Assembly: GCF_014641615.1 (NCBI RefSeq)
Contig: NZ_BMIB01000005.1
Span: 200,150-264,149 of the forward strand
From: Filimonas zeae
GTDB taxonomy: Bacteria; Bacteroidota; Bacteroidia; Chitinophagales; Chitinophagaceae
Length of the DNA stretch: 64,000 bases
Direction: 5' to 3'
Shown: positions 1 to 9,544 of the stretch, piece after piece
Layout: every line of letters starts with the position of its first letter
How positions within the stretch are numbered: position 1 is the first letter of the stretch
The notes under the pieces: model-generated
What the model was told of the DNA's origin: nothing
Seen by the model: only the letters and a program-made list of their open reading frames with translations
Databases searched by the model: none
Translations under genes and position numbers: made by a program

Positions 1-939
1 TTGCCCACCCATACCCGAAGCACGTACAAAACGACCGTTCTTCTGGTCGTATGCTACTGCTATTAACGAAGAAGCCGTTTGATAAGCCAGGTAGGGCGCC
101 AGTTCATAATCGCCATCCAACGCGCCGCTTATTAAAGCATCCGTTTCATACGCGGTATTGTATATATGCAGCTTACCGGCATTAATTACCGCTGTATAAT
201 TGCTGGTAAGTAGCGAATAGGCCTGCGGCGCTATTACAGCATCCGGCCTTCTGAAAAATTGCCCATCTAAACGCAGCAGCGAAAAATCGCTTCCACTCAT
301 GCGCGCAATATGTTTGTCGCTACCCAGTGTAATCCAGTTTTTTGTGCTGAAAGAAGCCCTCTCCTGTGCCACAAAACGCGGCACACCCGGAAACTTTTTA
401 CCCGCAGCAGCGCTATACAAGCCACGCAGCCTGCGGGGGTTAAAACCGGCTACCGGCACGGCATTGGCTGTAACCAGAAAGTCCACATCAGAAGAGTCGG
501 CCGTGCCGTGCAACACCATTACACCATATTCCAGACCGGCAGATACAGTAATGGTAAAAATGGTGTTTACCTTCAGCTGATTGGTACTATCTGTTACCAA
601 AAGCTCCAGGCGATAATCACCAACCGTTTCCGTAATCTGCGCACTCAGTTGTTTGCTGTACGATAATACCCGCGATGCCTTTGTTGGTGGCGTGCTTCCG
701 CTGGTAAACTGGTGCATAATCCATTGGTATTTCAGGTTTGAAGCATTGCTGTAATTAATTACCGGATTAATATCCAGCGTGCTGTAGCGCTCCACAAACC
801 GGGCATTACCTATACCTGTGGTATCTATAACAGGCAAAGGCACATTAGTATAAGCATAGTTGCCCAGGTCTTTTTTACAGGCAGCCAGCAGCAGCATACC
901 CGCCAGGCCTGATAATATATATTGATAATATTTTTTCAT
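1..939 (-). CDS. PKD-like family surface lipoprotein, 3' end outside window
   Basis: The reading frame is open from an ATG at 939 to the left edge (313 codons, no stop), so the C-terminus is missing. The N-terminus is a lipoprotein signal with lipobox LLLAAC, lipidated Cys at residue 21, followed by KKDLGNY. The next 100 or so residues (a domain giving IMHQF, LELLVTD and FTITVS strands) look like the Ig-like PKD-like family seen in Bacteroidota SusCD loci. The rest (LDGQFFRRPDAV, LISGALDGDY) resembles the propeller-like part of the same family. It is the last visible gene of the SusC-SusD-DUF4843 operon, 26 bp after its neighbour. The usual role is a cell-surface accessory lipoprotein of an uptake system; the ligand is unknown. 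Confidence 0.75.
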   Translation of the reverse strand, partial: MKKYYQYILSGLAGMLLLAACKKDLGNYAYTNVPLPVIDTTGIGNARFVERYSTLDINPVINYSNASNLKYQWIMHQFTSGSTPPTKASRVLSYSKQLSAQITETVGDYRLELLVTDSTNQLKVNTIFTITVSAGLEYGVMVLHGTADSSDVDFLVTANAVPVAGFNPRRLRGLYSAAAGKKFPGVPRFVAQERASFSTKNWITLGSDKHIARMSGSDFSLLRLDGQFFRRPDAVIAPQAYSLLTSNYTAVINAGKLHIYNTAYETDALISGALDGDYELAPYLAYQTASSLIAVAYDQKNGRFVRASGMGGQ

Positions 940-965
940 GATAGTAATTGATGATGATGAATACC

Positions 966-1724
966 CTACAGCGGGAATGTAACCAGGTTGCCAGACTCGT
1001 CTGTCAAATCCGGATCGTGTGTGTTGTTGTATTGCAGCAAAGCCGCTTTCAGCACCTTATTCAAATCCAGCATAGCGGCACCGGTGTACTCACCTGGTGC
1101 GGGTGGTACCCTTGCACTTTGCTGCAGCGGAAAGCTTGATTTGCCGGTAACCTGTATAATAAACCGCCACTTCACCTCACTGTACGTACCAAAGTAGTAA
1201 CCTATAGAAATAATACCATCCCAGTTAGAAGGCTTTACTACGTTATCACTCCACGTAATAGTAAAAGTGCTGTCTTCCACTACGCCACGCTTAAAATCAT
1301 CTGTAACAGCTATACCCAGGTTAAGCGTAACGCTTTTCTGCTGTATATCAGCAGTACGGCGCAACAATACAGGTATATACCCGTAAATAGAATCTGCAGG
1401 CACCACACCGTTTAAAAATTCATAATGCACCCCTTCCTGCGCAGTGGTTCCGGTGGCTATGGTACGGCCACGCACTACCCGGTTGCGGGAGGCGGTGTTT
1501 CCCATAATTTTCACTTTTATCTTCATGGTATCTGTTACCACTGCTGCCGGTGAGGTAAGAAAGCTGAAGGAACGTGAAGTAATACGGCTTTGCACCACAT
1601 CGGTAGCACGTTCAAAAAAATACACGCGCGGCTCATCATCATAACTCCCCAGATCTTTGGAACACGAAAAAAACAGCGGTAACGCAATAAGCAGGTATAA
1701 TAGTTTTGTTGAATGCAGTTTCAT
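966..1724 (-). CDS. DUF4843 domain lipoprotein
   Basis: A 252-residue protein with a lipoprotein signal (lipobox LFFSC, Cys21) followed by KDLGSYDDEPRVYFFE, the typical start of DUF4843 proteins. Conserved landmarks further on include a strand pair around residues 60-75, GVHYEF near residue 98 and the closing block with WRFIIQV. DUF4843 proteins are almost always encoded next to SusC/SusD pairs and are thought to sit on the outer surface; no enzymatic activity is known. Here it lies 22 bp after the SusD gene and 26 bp before the PKD-like lipoprotein gene, so all are probably cotranscribed. Family assignment is by recognition of sequence features; function is unassigned. Confidence 0.8.
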   Translation of the reverse strand: MKLHSTKLLYLLIALPLFFSCSKDLGSYDDEPRVYFFERATDVVQSRITSRSFSFLTSPAAVVTDTMKIKVKIMGNTASRNRVVRGRTIATGTTAQEGVHYEFLNGVVPADSIYGYIPVLLRRTADIQQKSVTLNLGIAVTDDFKRGVVEDSTFTITWSDNVVKPSNWDGIISIGYYFGTYSEVKWRFIIQVTGKSSFPLQQSARVPPAPGEYTGAAMLDLNKVLKAALLQYNNTHDPDLTDESGNLVTFPL

Positions 1725-1746
1725 AATTGTTCGTTTTAACGTTCAG

Positions 1747-3174
1747 TTAATTTCCACCATTTCCGTAAGTGGTCTCATCATCCGGCAACGGCAATACATA
1801 CTGGGTAGCGGTAACAGCCAGCCCGTTTATCTGTGGTGCGTTCAGCCTTTTGTAATAGTGAAACAACTGGCCTTCACAATAAAACTCTCTCCGGTACTCC
1901 TTAAATATTTCATCCTGCAGTTGCGCCGGTGTAAGCGAGCCGCTCAACGGTGTAGCATCTCTGGCCACCCGTACCTGCGATACATAGGCAGCCGCATCTG
2001 CCGGGTTAGATTCTTTCAGGCACTCTGCCGCTATGTAATACAGTTCTGATACACGGAATACAGGTATAGCAGTAGTATACTGGGTACCTGAAGAGGTTAC
2101 CTGCCCCAGCTTAATACTATAGCGCAATTGAGTTACGTTGTCATACGCTGTTAACTGCGAGTAGCGTACATCGGTGGTAGATTCGTATACAGTATTGTAT
2201 TCAGCAACGGTTTTAGTAAGCAGATTACCGGCACCTGCACCACTGGCCGGCGGGGTAAAATAGCTGGTTACGTTGGCCGCCATATCAGACTTATACAATG
2301 CAAAAATCAACTCCTGCGAAAACAAACGATTACCCGCCACCTGGTTAGCAGGCGTTAACGGGTAAACACCGCTGTTTATAACCGTTTGCGCTGCGGCAAG
2401 GGCTTTAGGCTTATCACCAGCATACAGGTATACACGCGCCTGTAAAGCTTTTACCGCGTAGTAATTCATTTTCTGCCGTCTGTTTCTGAGAAAACCGGTA
2501 GTGGTAGTGGGCGTAGTACTTCCCGGCACTATGGGGTCTGCTGCCAGCAGGTCTGTTTCCGCAACTGCCAGGTCAGCTATCACCTTATCTACCACCTCTT
2601 TTACTGTAAGGCGTGGCGGAGCCGCTACCGTTAGCTGGTCTAAATAAGGAATGGCTTTTATGGTGCCGGCATCAGCCGCTACGGGCGAAGGGCCAAACAA
2701 ACGCAGCAGATCAAAATGCAGCAAAGCCCGCAATGCATGTGCTTCACCATGGATGATACGAAAGTTTACCCCGCTGAATTTAGCGGCGCCATCTGCCTGT
2801 AAATGGCCTATAATATTGTTATCTTCTGCAATGGCATTGTACATGCCACCATATATGCCATCTATCTTTCCTCTCACCTCTCCGCGCAGGTAGGCGTACT
2901 GGGCAGTATAGTAATATTCCTGCGAGGTGCCGGAAAACACGGTATGTTGTTTACCAATCACATCTGTAAAACCATACGTAAGCTCTCTGCCGTACAGCGC
3001 ATTCACATCCATATTCAGGTACACGCCGGTAAGGGCATCCATATATCCCTGTTCATCCTTAAACACATCTTCTGCATCAATCTGTGTTTTGGGCTTTACA
3101 TCCAGAAATTTGTTGCAGGATACTGTAAACAGGCCTATCGGCATCAGGTATATTAAAAAACGATACAGTTTCAT
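1747..3174 (-). CDS. RagB/SusD family nutrient-uptake lipoprotein
   Basis: 475 residues, a normal length for SusD. The signal peptide ends in a lipobox (FTVSC, Cys20) followed by NKFLDVKPKTQIDAEDVFKD, the hallmark SusD N-terminus. TPR-like helices typical of the family follow (ALRALLHFDLLRLFG near residue 150; VKALQARVYLYAGD near 245), and the C-terminal part contains ELYYIAAECL and YRREFYCEGQLFHYYKRL. SusD acts as the surface lid that delivers ligand to the SusC barrel. The gene begins 10 bp after the SusC stop, so the two are translationally close. The cargo cannot be read from sequence; the neighbouring DUF4843 and PKD-like lipoproteins do not define a glycan. Confidence 0.93.
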   Translation of the reverse strand: MKLYRFLIYLMPIGLFTVSCNKFLDVKPKTQIDAEDVFKDEQGYMDALTGVYLNMDVNALYGRELTYGFTDVIGKQHTVFSGTSQEYYYTAQYAYLRGEVRGKIDGIYGGMYNAIAEDNNIIGHLQADGAAKFSGVNFRIIHGEAHALRALLHFDLLRLFGPSPVAADAGTIKAIPYLDQLTVAAPPRLTVKEVVDKVIADLAVAETDLLAADPIVPGSTTPTTTTGFLRNRRQKMNYYAVKALQARVYLYAGDKPKALAAAQTVINSGVYPLTPANQVAGNRLFSQELIFALYKSDMAANVTSYFTPPASGAGAGNLLTKTVAEYNTVYESTTDVRYSQLTAYDNVTQLRYSIKLGQVTSSGTQYTTAIPVFRVSELYYIAAECLKESNPADAAAYVSQVRVARDATPLSGSLTPAQLQDEIFKEYRREFYCEGQLFHYYKRLNAPQINGLAVTATQYVLPLPDDETTYGNGGN

Positions 3175-3184
3175 GTGTTTACAA

Positions 3185-6100
3185 TTAAAAAGTTACTTGT
3201 AATGAGGCGGCAATGGTTCTTGCATAGGGATAGTCCAGACCACGTTCTGTTTTTACAGAACTGATGCGTCCCAGATCGTTCATATTCAGCATCAGGTTCA
3301 TTCTGCTTGCTCCCACCCGCTTCAGCCACCGGGCATTGCCAAAATCATAACCCACACTTACCGAAGAAAACAGCAGCTCATTCAAATTCTGCACAAAGCG
3401 GGAAGTAGGCCGGGTATCGGTTTGGTCAGCAATGTTTTTATACAGCGATTGATCGCCGGGGTTTTTCCATCTTTCGGTAAGCGCCCGTTCATCTACGTTG
3501 TAAGCAAAATCTGCATTCTCTACGCGGCTCACCAGCGTTGTATTGTATTGCTGCCCACCCCAGCGGTAAGTAAAAGCAAAGTTGGCAGTAAAGCCTTTGT
3601 GCATCAGGTTAAAGCCAAACGTACCATTGTACAGCGGGTTGGCATCTCCCCCCACCACATAGTCGTCCGTATTCCACTCATATGTAAGCGATCCATCCTG
3701 CTTCACAAAAATCTCTTTACCATTGGCCGGGTCTATACCCTTGCTGCGCACTACCCATATAGCGTTCATAGACTGTCCGGGCTCGTACCGGGTAGAGGGG
3801 TTGCGGCGGCTGGCATTACCGGTACTAACACTGTCTTTTGCCTGATCTCTCATACGGTTCAGCTGCACCAGCGAGTTAGATACTTTGGTTATTTTATTGG
3901 TATTATGCGCCACATTGGCAAACAGGCTTATGTTGCTTCTGGTGCTGCTTTCAGACCATACCCGCATATTTACCCCCAACTGAAAACCTTCATTTCTCGC
4001 TTCGCCGATGTTAGATTTATAGGTACTGAATCCATTGGAAGGCGCCACAATCATATCGCTCAGCAAATCCTTTGTATCCTTCTGATAATAATCGAAACGG
4101 ATACTCAGTTTATTAAACAAACTAAGGTCTACACCAATGTTGTTGTCTTTTACCTGCTGCCACTGTAAACCGGGGTTAGGCAGCGCCATCAGATCTATTC
4201 CAATATCACCATTATAGGTACGGTTGGTAATATACTGGTAAGTGGCCAGCGACTGGTACGAGTTAAAATTCTGTGTACCGGAAGTACCGGTAGAAGCGCG
4301 GAATTTTAACAGGTTTATCCAGGTAAGCTGCTTCATAAATGCTTCGCGGTGCACGTTCCAGCCCAGGCCCGCCGACCAGAAAGCACCCCACTTTTTATCA
4401 GCACCAAACTGCGAGCTGGCATTGCGCCTGTAGGTTGCATCTATCAGAAAGCGATCGTCGTAGCTATAGTTTACAGAGCTGGTAATGGCCAGCGAACGAT
4501 TGGTGTTTTCAGTACCTTCTGCTTTTGTACCATCTGCATACCTGCGGCCAAAAGAAATATCGTTCATTTTATCGTTCGGAAAACCCACCATCACCATTCC
4601 GTTGGTGGTAGTGTTAGATGTATTTACCGAGTAAATGCCGTTCAGGAAAAAATGGTGCTTACCTGTGCTTAATGAATAACCTGCTATCAGGTCGGCATTC
4701 AGCATATTCTGCTTACCATTCCTCAGCGTATACTGACCTCTGTCCAGATAAGCATCCAGTACCGGCGAAACATTAATATACCTCGAATTGCTGGCTGGAA
4801 TAAACTGATGCGATTCGTTAATCTGACCATTATACCCTACACGGGCTGTTATTCTCAGGTTACGGGCAGCATCCCAATCTGCATAAAAATTTTCGATAAT
4901 ATTGGTGTAAACGGTGTAATCCTTTGCGTTTAACGAGCCGTCATACATAGGGTTACCCACCAGCGTGTTAGCTCCTGCATTGTACGCCTTAATAAAGTTG
5001 CCGTTATCATCTGTCATTCTCCAGTATGGGTTCAGCCTTGCAAAGTTGGTAAAGCTGCCGTAGGGAGAATTTTTAGAATTGTTCTTATCTATGGTAAGAC
5101 TGTTTCTGAACTGTACTTTGTTTTTGCGGTAAATAAGGTTAATACCGCCCGATATGGTTCTGCGGTCAGACCCTTTCATTACACCCGCCACATTGGTATA
5201 GTTCATATTGGCAGAGTAACGCAGGCTACCCTCTCCCCCTTCCATTACCAGGCCATGGCGCTGACCAAAGGCATTGCGCAGCGGTTGCGAAAGCCAATAG
5301 GTATTCACCCCGCTTAATGCAGCCTGCAGGTTTTGCGTATACTCAGGTATTAATGCAGCTTCGGTTAATGGAAAGGTAGAACTGTACCTGCCCGATAAAA
5401 CCTCGGCCTGTACCTTCTGCATACTGTTGGTAAGTCTGTAGCTGCTCAAATCAGGGGCAGTTACATCCATGTTGCCGGAATAAGAAAGCCGCAGCTGGCC
5501 TGCGGCTGGCGCTTTTGTTTCAATTACCACCACGCCATTACCCGCGCGTGAGCCATAAATGGCTTTGGCAGAGGCATCTTTTAATATGGTGATACTGGCA
5601 ATCAGGTTCATGTTCATATCATTCACCTTTTCCAGCGTGGTTTCAAAACCATCCAGTATAAACAGCGGCAGGTTAGGGTTAGAGGTATAAGCCCCCTGCA
5701 AATCGGCCAGGCCGGTTTGCCCTCTCAGCTGAATATCGGGTAACATATTAGGGTTAGAGCCTGCATTCAGGTTGTCTACTATCTGAAAAGAGGGGTCCAG
5801 TATGGCCACTGCCTTTAGTACATTCTGGTTAGAAACTGTGCGCAGTTCCTTTTGCGTAAAAGTGGCCACAGCACCGGTGTAGCTGGATAATTTACGGGAA
5901 AACATACCGTTAGATACTACTACATCTGAAAGGCTGTCAGTTTCCGATACCATGGTAACAGTTAAAGGCTGTGTACCATTCACGTTTTCCAGCGCCTTTC
6001 TTTTATGTCCCAGACTAATAAAAACAAGTGTTACCGGCACACGGTCAACCCGCACCGTAAACGAACCCGACTGGCTGGTTACCGCACCGTTTTTGGTACC

Positions 6101-6568
6101 CTCCACCACCACCGAGGCGCCCGCAATGGGTTCGCCCTTTTCGTTCATCACTTTACCGGTAATAACTACTACCGGCGGGGGCGCGGCCAGAAAGGTCAGC
6201 GAAGCCTGTTTCTTTTTAATCACCACCACCTGGTCCACTATCTGGTAGGCCAGTGGCGTGTTCTGCAAAATGGCACTCAGTGCCTCTGCCAGTGGCTTTT
6301 TTACCATAGACACATCTACCTTTCCCGCAAGCGCCAGGTCTTCATCTGAATAGAGGAAGTTTCTTCCGGTTTGCTTGCGTATTTCCGTAAAAATTTTCTC
6401 CAGCGGGGCATTCTTCGCTTCCAGCGATACGGTTTGCCCCAAACCAGCTGCATGCACATGCAGGGTGGCAGCCAGTAATAACATTAACGATAACCTCATA
6501 ACCAAACATGTTTTGGTAAGCAAGGGGGATACGCCTCCCTTGTTTTTGATCAAAGCAGTTAAACACAT
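3185..6568 (-). CDS. SusC/RagA TonB-dependent receptor with N-terminal STN domain
   Basis: 1127 residues. Order of parts: signal peptide (about 20-41), STN secretin/TonB short N-terminal domain (about 45-122, with LEKIFTEIRKQTGRNFLYSD), carboxypeptidase-D-like domain (about 135-207), plug domain (about 228-352, with ITILKDASAKAIYGSRAGNG) and a 22-strand-type beta barrel ending in an aromatic residue (ASLQVTF). The protein imports an oligomer bound by SusD across the outer membrane, using TonB energy. The STN domain talks to a periplasmic FecR, and a FecR gene is encoded 163 bp upstream, so this SusC probably both transports and signals. The ATG at 6568 is the first in frame; a second at residue 24 gives a shorter signal peptide and is equally possible. 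Confidence 0.93.
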   Translation of the reverse strand: MCLTALIKNKGGVSPLLTKTCLVMRLSLMLLLAATLHVHAAGLGQTVSLEAKNAPLEKIFTEIRKQTGRNFLYSDEDLALAGKVDVSMVKKPLAEALSAILQNTPLAYQIVDQVVVIKKKQASLTFLAAPPPVVVITGKVMNEKGEPIAGASVVVEGTKNGAVTSQSGSFTVRVDRVPVTLVFISLGHKRKALENVNGTQPLTVTMVSETDSLSDVVVSNGMFSRKLSSYTGAVATFTQKELRTVSNQNVLKAVAILDPSFQIVDNLNAGSNPNMLPDIQLRGQTGLADLQGAYTSNPNLPLFILDGFETTLEKVNDMNMNLIASITILKDASAKAIYGSRAGNGVVVIETKAPAAGQLRLSYSGNMDVTAPDLSSYRLTNSMQKVQAEVLSGRYSSTFPLTEAALIPEYTQNLQAALSGVNTYWLSQPLRNAFGQRHGLVMEGGEGSLRYSANMNYTNVAGVMKGSDRRTISGGINLIYRKNKVQFRNSLTIDKNNSKNSPYGSFTNFARLNPYWRMTDDNGNFIKAYNAGANTLVGNPMYDGSLNAKDYTVYTNIIENFYADWDAARNLRITARVGYNGQINESHQFIPASNSRYINVSPVLDAYLDRGQYTLRNGKQNMLNADLIAGYSLSTGKHHFFLNGIYSVNTSNTTTNGMVMVGFPNDKMNDISFGRRYADGTKAEGTENTNRSLAITSSVNYSYDDRFLIDATYRRNASSQFGADKKWGAFWSAGLGWNVHREAFMKQLTWINLLKFRASTGTSGTQNFNSYQSLATYQYITNRTYNGDIGIDLMALPNPGLQWQQVKDNNIGVDLSLFNKLSIRFDYYQKDTKDLLSDMIVAPSNGFSTYKSNIGEARNEGFQLGVNMRVWSESSTRSNISLFANVAHNTNKITKVSNSLVQLNRMRDQAKDSVSTGNASRRNPSTRYEPGQSMNAIWVVRSKGIDPANGKEIFVKQDGSLTYEWNTDDYVVGGDANPLYNGTFGFNLMHKGFTANFAFTYRWGGQQYNTTLVSRVENADFAYNVDERALTERWKNPGDQSLYKNIADQTDTRPTSRFVQNLNELLFSSVSVGYDFGNARWLKRVGASRMNLMLNMNDLGRISSVKTERGLDYPYARTIAASLQVTF

Positions 6569-6731
6569 ACATTTGTTTTGGGTAATAAATTGACTTTAGC
6601 AGGTTTGTTTTTGCCCCTTGTGAACCGGGATGTTGGTAGCATTCCGGTTCTTCATTTTCAGGCGTTACGGATAAATTTTCTCTTGTATTAACGCAATAGT
6701 TTTATTTACAGGGTGAATAATATTATATCTA

Positions 6732-7952
6732 TCATATGGTAACCTTTACGTGGGTACCGTTAACTGTAAAATGTACGTTGCCGGTTAATTCCAGCATTTT
6801 TAATACCTGCCCAGCATTTACACCACGCGGTATGGTACCGGAAAACTTTTTAACCGGCACAGATTCGTATTCCACCGTTATATCATACCATCTTTCCAGC
6901 TGGCGCATCACCAGTTTAATGTCCGATTTTTCAAAATGAAAGTACCCTTTCACCCAGGCCACCGCCTGCTCATCTCTGCCTTCCAAAACCTGCTCCGTTT
7001 TATACTTATCCGATAACAGCAGTTGCTGCCCCGGTTTTAGCTGTATTTCTTTCTGCGCTGCTGTTTTTACCTTCACCGCACCCGAAAGCAGGGTGGCGGC
7101 TACATGCCCTTCATTTTCATACGCCATAATATTAAACTCGGTACCCAGCACCTGCACATCTGCCTTATGCTGGCCGGCTCTGTCTTCCACCGCTACTATA
7201 AACGGCTGGTTGCCCTGTTTGGATGTTACTTCAAAATAAACTTCTCCCGTTACAGTTACATTCCGCTCCCTGCCGTTGAAGAAAGAAGGAAAGCGAATGG
7301 TACTCAATGCATTCAGTAACGCCGTGCTGCCATCTGGTAATACCACCCTGTATTGCCCACCTTTAGGCGTAGCCAGGGTTTGCCACAGGGCAGGCACATC
7401 TCCGGCAGGTTTGCCTTCTACCTGATACAACAGTTGCCCGTTGGCCAGCTTGCTCACCTTCACCCCTCCCTGCTTTGCCAGTGTGCCGTTGGCTGCAGTA
7501 TCCAGCACAATTACGCTGCCGTTGTCCAGGGTAAGCGTGGCCTTATTGCCGCCCGGCAGTATGTCGGGCTGCTTTTCCTTACCGGCTTTTACCACTTCTT
7601 TTTTACCGTTTTTATGGCTGGCGGCGTACCACACAACTACCGTTACCGATAACAGCAGCAGCAATACTGCCGCAATACGCATAGCGCTGTAAAAAGGTGT
7701 TATGCGCATGCGGGGCCGTTCATCTGAACCAGCGACTTTATTCAATACATTATGGTATAATATGTTTTCACGGGAGGTATTTGCCAGGTTAGGCCATTCG
7801 TTGCCTGCAAAAGCACCATCAATAGTTGCCTTCAGCAGCTGTTCGCTGGTTTCGCCGTTTACCCATGCCAGAAACTCGTTCAGTTCCTCTGCATTAAGGC
7901 CATCTGCCAGGTACCCTTTCAGTAAGTATTGCGCTCTTTCTTCTGTTAACAT
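6732..7952 (-). CDS. FecR family anti-sigma factor
   Basis: 406 residues. A cytoplasmic N-terminal domain (1-90) precedes a single membrane helix (about 92-110). The periplasmic FecR domain follows at about 190-300 (with LATPKGGQYRVVLPDGS and VTGEVYFEV), and the C-terminus (about 335-404) is the DUF4974-type domain that binds the STN domain of the receptor. The role is to hold the cognate ECF sigma factor until the SusC receptor reports substrate. It lies 100 bp downstream of the sigma gene and 163 bp upstream of the STN-SusC gene, the classic order. Confidence in the family is high; the signal is unknown. Confidence 0.92.
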   Translation of the reverse strand: MLTEERAQYLLKGYLADGLNAEELNEFLAWVNGETSEQLLKATIDGAFAGNEWPNLANTSRENILYHNVLNKVAGSDERPRMRITPFYSAMRIAAVLLLLLSVTVVVWYAASHKNGKKEVVKAGKEKQPDILPGGNKATLTLDNGSVIVLDTAANGTLAKQGGVKVSKLANGQLLYQVEGKPAGDVPALWQTLATPKGGQYRVVLPDGSTALLNALSTIRFPSFFNGRERNVTVTGEVYFEVTSKQGNQPFIVAVEDRAGQHKADVQVLGTEFNIMAYENEGHVAATLLSGAVKVKTAAQKEIQLKPGQQLLLSDKYKTEQVLEGRDEQAVAWVKGYFHFEKSDIKLVMRQLERWYDITVEYESVPVKKFSGTIPRGVNAGQVLKMLELTGNVHFTVNGTHVKVTI

Positions 7953-8052
7953 CCCTCAAAAGCAGTTTTTGGGTATTGTTTTGGTTTCGCAGGGCATTCG
8001 CCCCTATATAAAAACACAAAAAGAAAAGGCAGGGAGTAGTGGTTTGAAAAAT

Positions 8053-8661
8053 TTATTTTGAAAGAAGGATATACAGCACCGGAACAAGCGACAAATCGCC
8101 CGAATTGTTTTGCAGAAAAACACGCAGTGTAGCCAGCGCCTTACGAATATGGGCTCTTACCGTAAGCGCGGAAACGCCCAGCTGCCCGGCAATTTCTTCG
8201 TGCGAAAGGCCATTATATCTACTGAGGAGGAACACCTTACGTTGTTGCTCAGGCAATTGTGCAATAGCCTGCTGCAGCATTTGCTGCGATTGTCTCAGAA
8301 TCAACCGGTCGTCCGTATGGGTAGAATCTGCAAAATGTGCGTGCAGCTCCTGCTGGTATTCCACTTCTCTGGATTTTACCCTTAGTGTGTTGTAAATGTG
8401 GTTGCGGGCGGTAATAAACAGGTAACCTTCAAAATTACTGCTGCCCTCCGGTGCTGCCTGCGGCAGCCATTTTTCCCGGTGCATCCATATTTTAAGAAAG
8501 GTATCCTGCACCAGCTCTTCCGACAACGGTTCAGATTTGGTAAATGTATAGGCTATGGAAAAAATCTTTTCCCAGTATTGGTGAAAAAGACGCTGGAAGG
8601 CTCCCGTATCTCCTGCCGCCATCCTGTGCACCAGCTCCATATCCGACAACGAATTACTCAA
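8053..8661 (-). CDS. ECF RNA polymerase sigma factor (Bacteroidota SusC-associated type)
   Basis: 202 residues with sigma region 2 (about 8-90, LVQDTFLKIWMHREKW) and region 4 (about 130-185, AIAQLPEQQRKVFLLSRYNGLSHEEIAGQLGVS helix-turn-helix split around residue 165). It should direct transcription of the downstream FecR-SusC-SusD locus when released by FecR. The frame opens right after a TGA with a TTG codon at 8661; an ATG at 8640 is an alternative start, but the TTG start retains the SLSD-ELV stretch that ECF proteins commonly carry. The short hydrophobic tail after region 4 is common in this sigma subgroup. Confidence 0.9.
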   Translation of the reverse strand: MSNSLSDMELVHRMAAGDTGAFQRLFHQYWEKIFSIAYTFTKSEPLSEELVQDTFLKIWMHREKWLPQAAPEGSSNFEGYLFITARNHIYNTLRVKSREVEYQQELHAHFADSTHTDDRLILRQSQQMLQQAIAQLPEQQRKVFLLSRYNGLSHEEIAGQLGVSALTVRAHIRKALATLRVFLQNNSGDLSLVPVLYILLSK

Positions 8662-8776
8662 TCAGCTTTTTTGTTGACAGTAAAGGTATGTATAGTACTG
8701 CAAAACAGCGAACTGTAACAGCGGATGCAGCTTTGTATTTAAAAACGGATACTTTGTTTATTATTGGGTAATAATT

Positions 8777-9502
8777 ATGAACGCAACAACAACCCTGTTA
8801 ATTCCGCAAAAAACCAACATTGAACAAGAGCAGGTAGTAGCCGCATGGATAGGAAATGGTGGGCAGGTAAAAAGGCTGGATAAATTCTGGATGAAGGATG
8901 AAGAAATAATGCATAAAAAAATTGCCATTTACGGTAATCAGGCATTTGCTTTTGTGGTAGCTCAGATTTATCATGTTGAACTGTTATCTCCTGACGATAC
9001 TTTAATAACCCAACTGGAGCATAAATGGACACAAAGGATTATTGCGCAAAAAACAATCAGCCAGATATCTGCTCAGGATTGCCCAATATTCATTAAGCCG
9101 GTTATTCCTAAAATTTTTGTTGCGGGCATTTTCCAAAGCATAGAAGATTTCCAAAAAGTAACCAGTGGGCTGCCGGATACAGAAGCGCTTCTGGTTTCAA
9201 CAATAGTTACCACTATACAAGCGGAGGCCAGATGCTATATAAAGAATGGAGCAGTACTGGACATAGCTTTATACGAAGGCGCTGCTGATTTGCAGGAGGG
9301 AGAAAAATTTGTATCTGCCTTTATGGCTGATTATAAAAATCATTTACCCGAAGTGGTGGTAGTAGACATTGCGTTTAGCAAAAACACCGGCTGGTTTATT
9401 CTGGAATTTAATGCCTGCTGGGGCGCCGGCCTTAATAACTGTAATGCTGAGAAGGTAATTGAATGTATCATCGGGGCAACCACTAATAACACCACTCAAT
9501 AG
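8777..9502 (+). CDS. ATP-grasp domain protein (R2K-clade type)
   Basis: 241 residues without signal peptide or membrane helix. The C-terminal half has the compact ATP-grasp signature of the R2K clade: EARCYIKNGAVLDIALYEG around residues 153-172, then VVVVDIAFSKNTGWFILEFN near 195-214 followed by CWGAGL, where the Glu and Asn are the expected metal and phosphate ligands. R2K-clade proteins are predicted ATP-dependent amide or ester ligases, often encoded near peptide, phage or antibiotic-tailoring functions, but few have known substrates. Here it stands alone, divergent from the sigma gene and ending in a strong terminator, so the context gives no substrate. Family assignment is moderately sure; substrate unknown. 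Confidence 0.7.
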   Translation: MNATTTLLIPQKTNIEQEQVVAAWIGNGGQVKRLDKFWMKDEEIMHKKIAIYGNQAFAFVVAQIYHVELLSPDDTLITQLEHKWTQRIIAQKTISQISAQDCPIFIKPVIPKIFVAGIFQSIEDFQKVTSGLPDTEALLVSTIVTTIQAEARCYIKNGAVLDIALYEGAADLQEGEKFVSAFMADYKNHLPEVVVVDIAFSKNTGWFILEFNACWGAGLNNCNAEKVIECIIGATTNNTTQ

Positions 9503-9512
9503 CTATATTTAG

Positions 9513-9540
9513 AACGCCCTGAACCAGGGCGTTTCTGCTT
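9513..9540. terminator. Bidirectional intrinsic terminator
   Basis: A perfect 9-bp stem AACGCCCTG / CAGGGCGTT with a 3-base loop sits between the convergent ATP-grasp gene (ends 9502) and the small envelope protein gene (ends 9545). The T-rich side follows on the plus strand. Confidence 0.75.
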
Positions 9541-9544
9541 TCAT

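Noticed and set aside
8728..8760. Plus-strand TTTG/TACTTTG pair as promoter of the ATP-grasp gene
   Set aside because: The spacing between the boxes (17 bp to the second TTTG) and the missing base in TAnnTTTG do not fit the Bacteroidota consensus.
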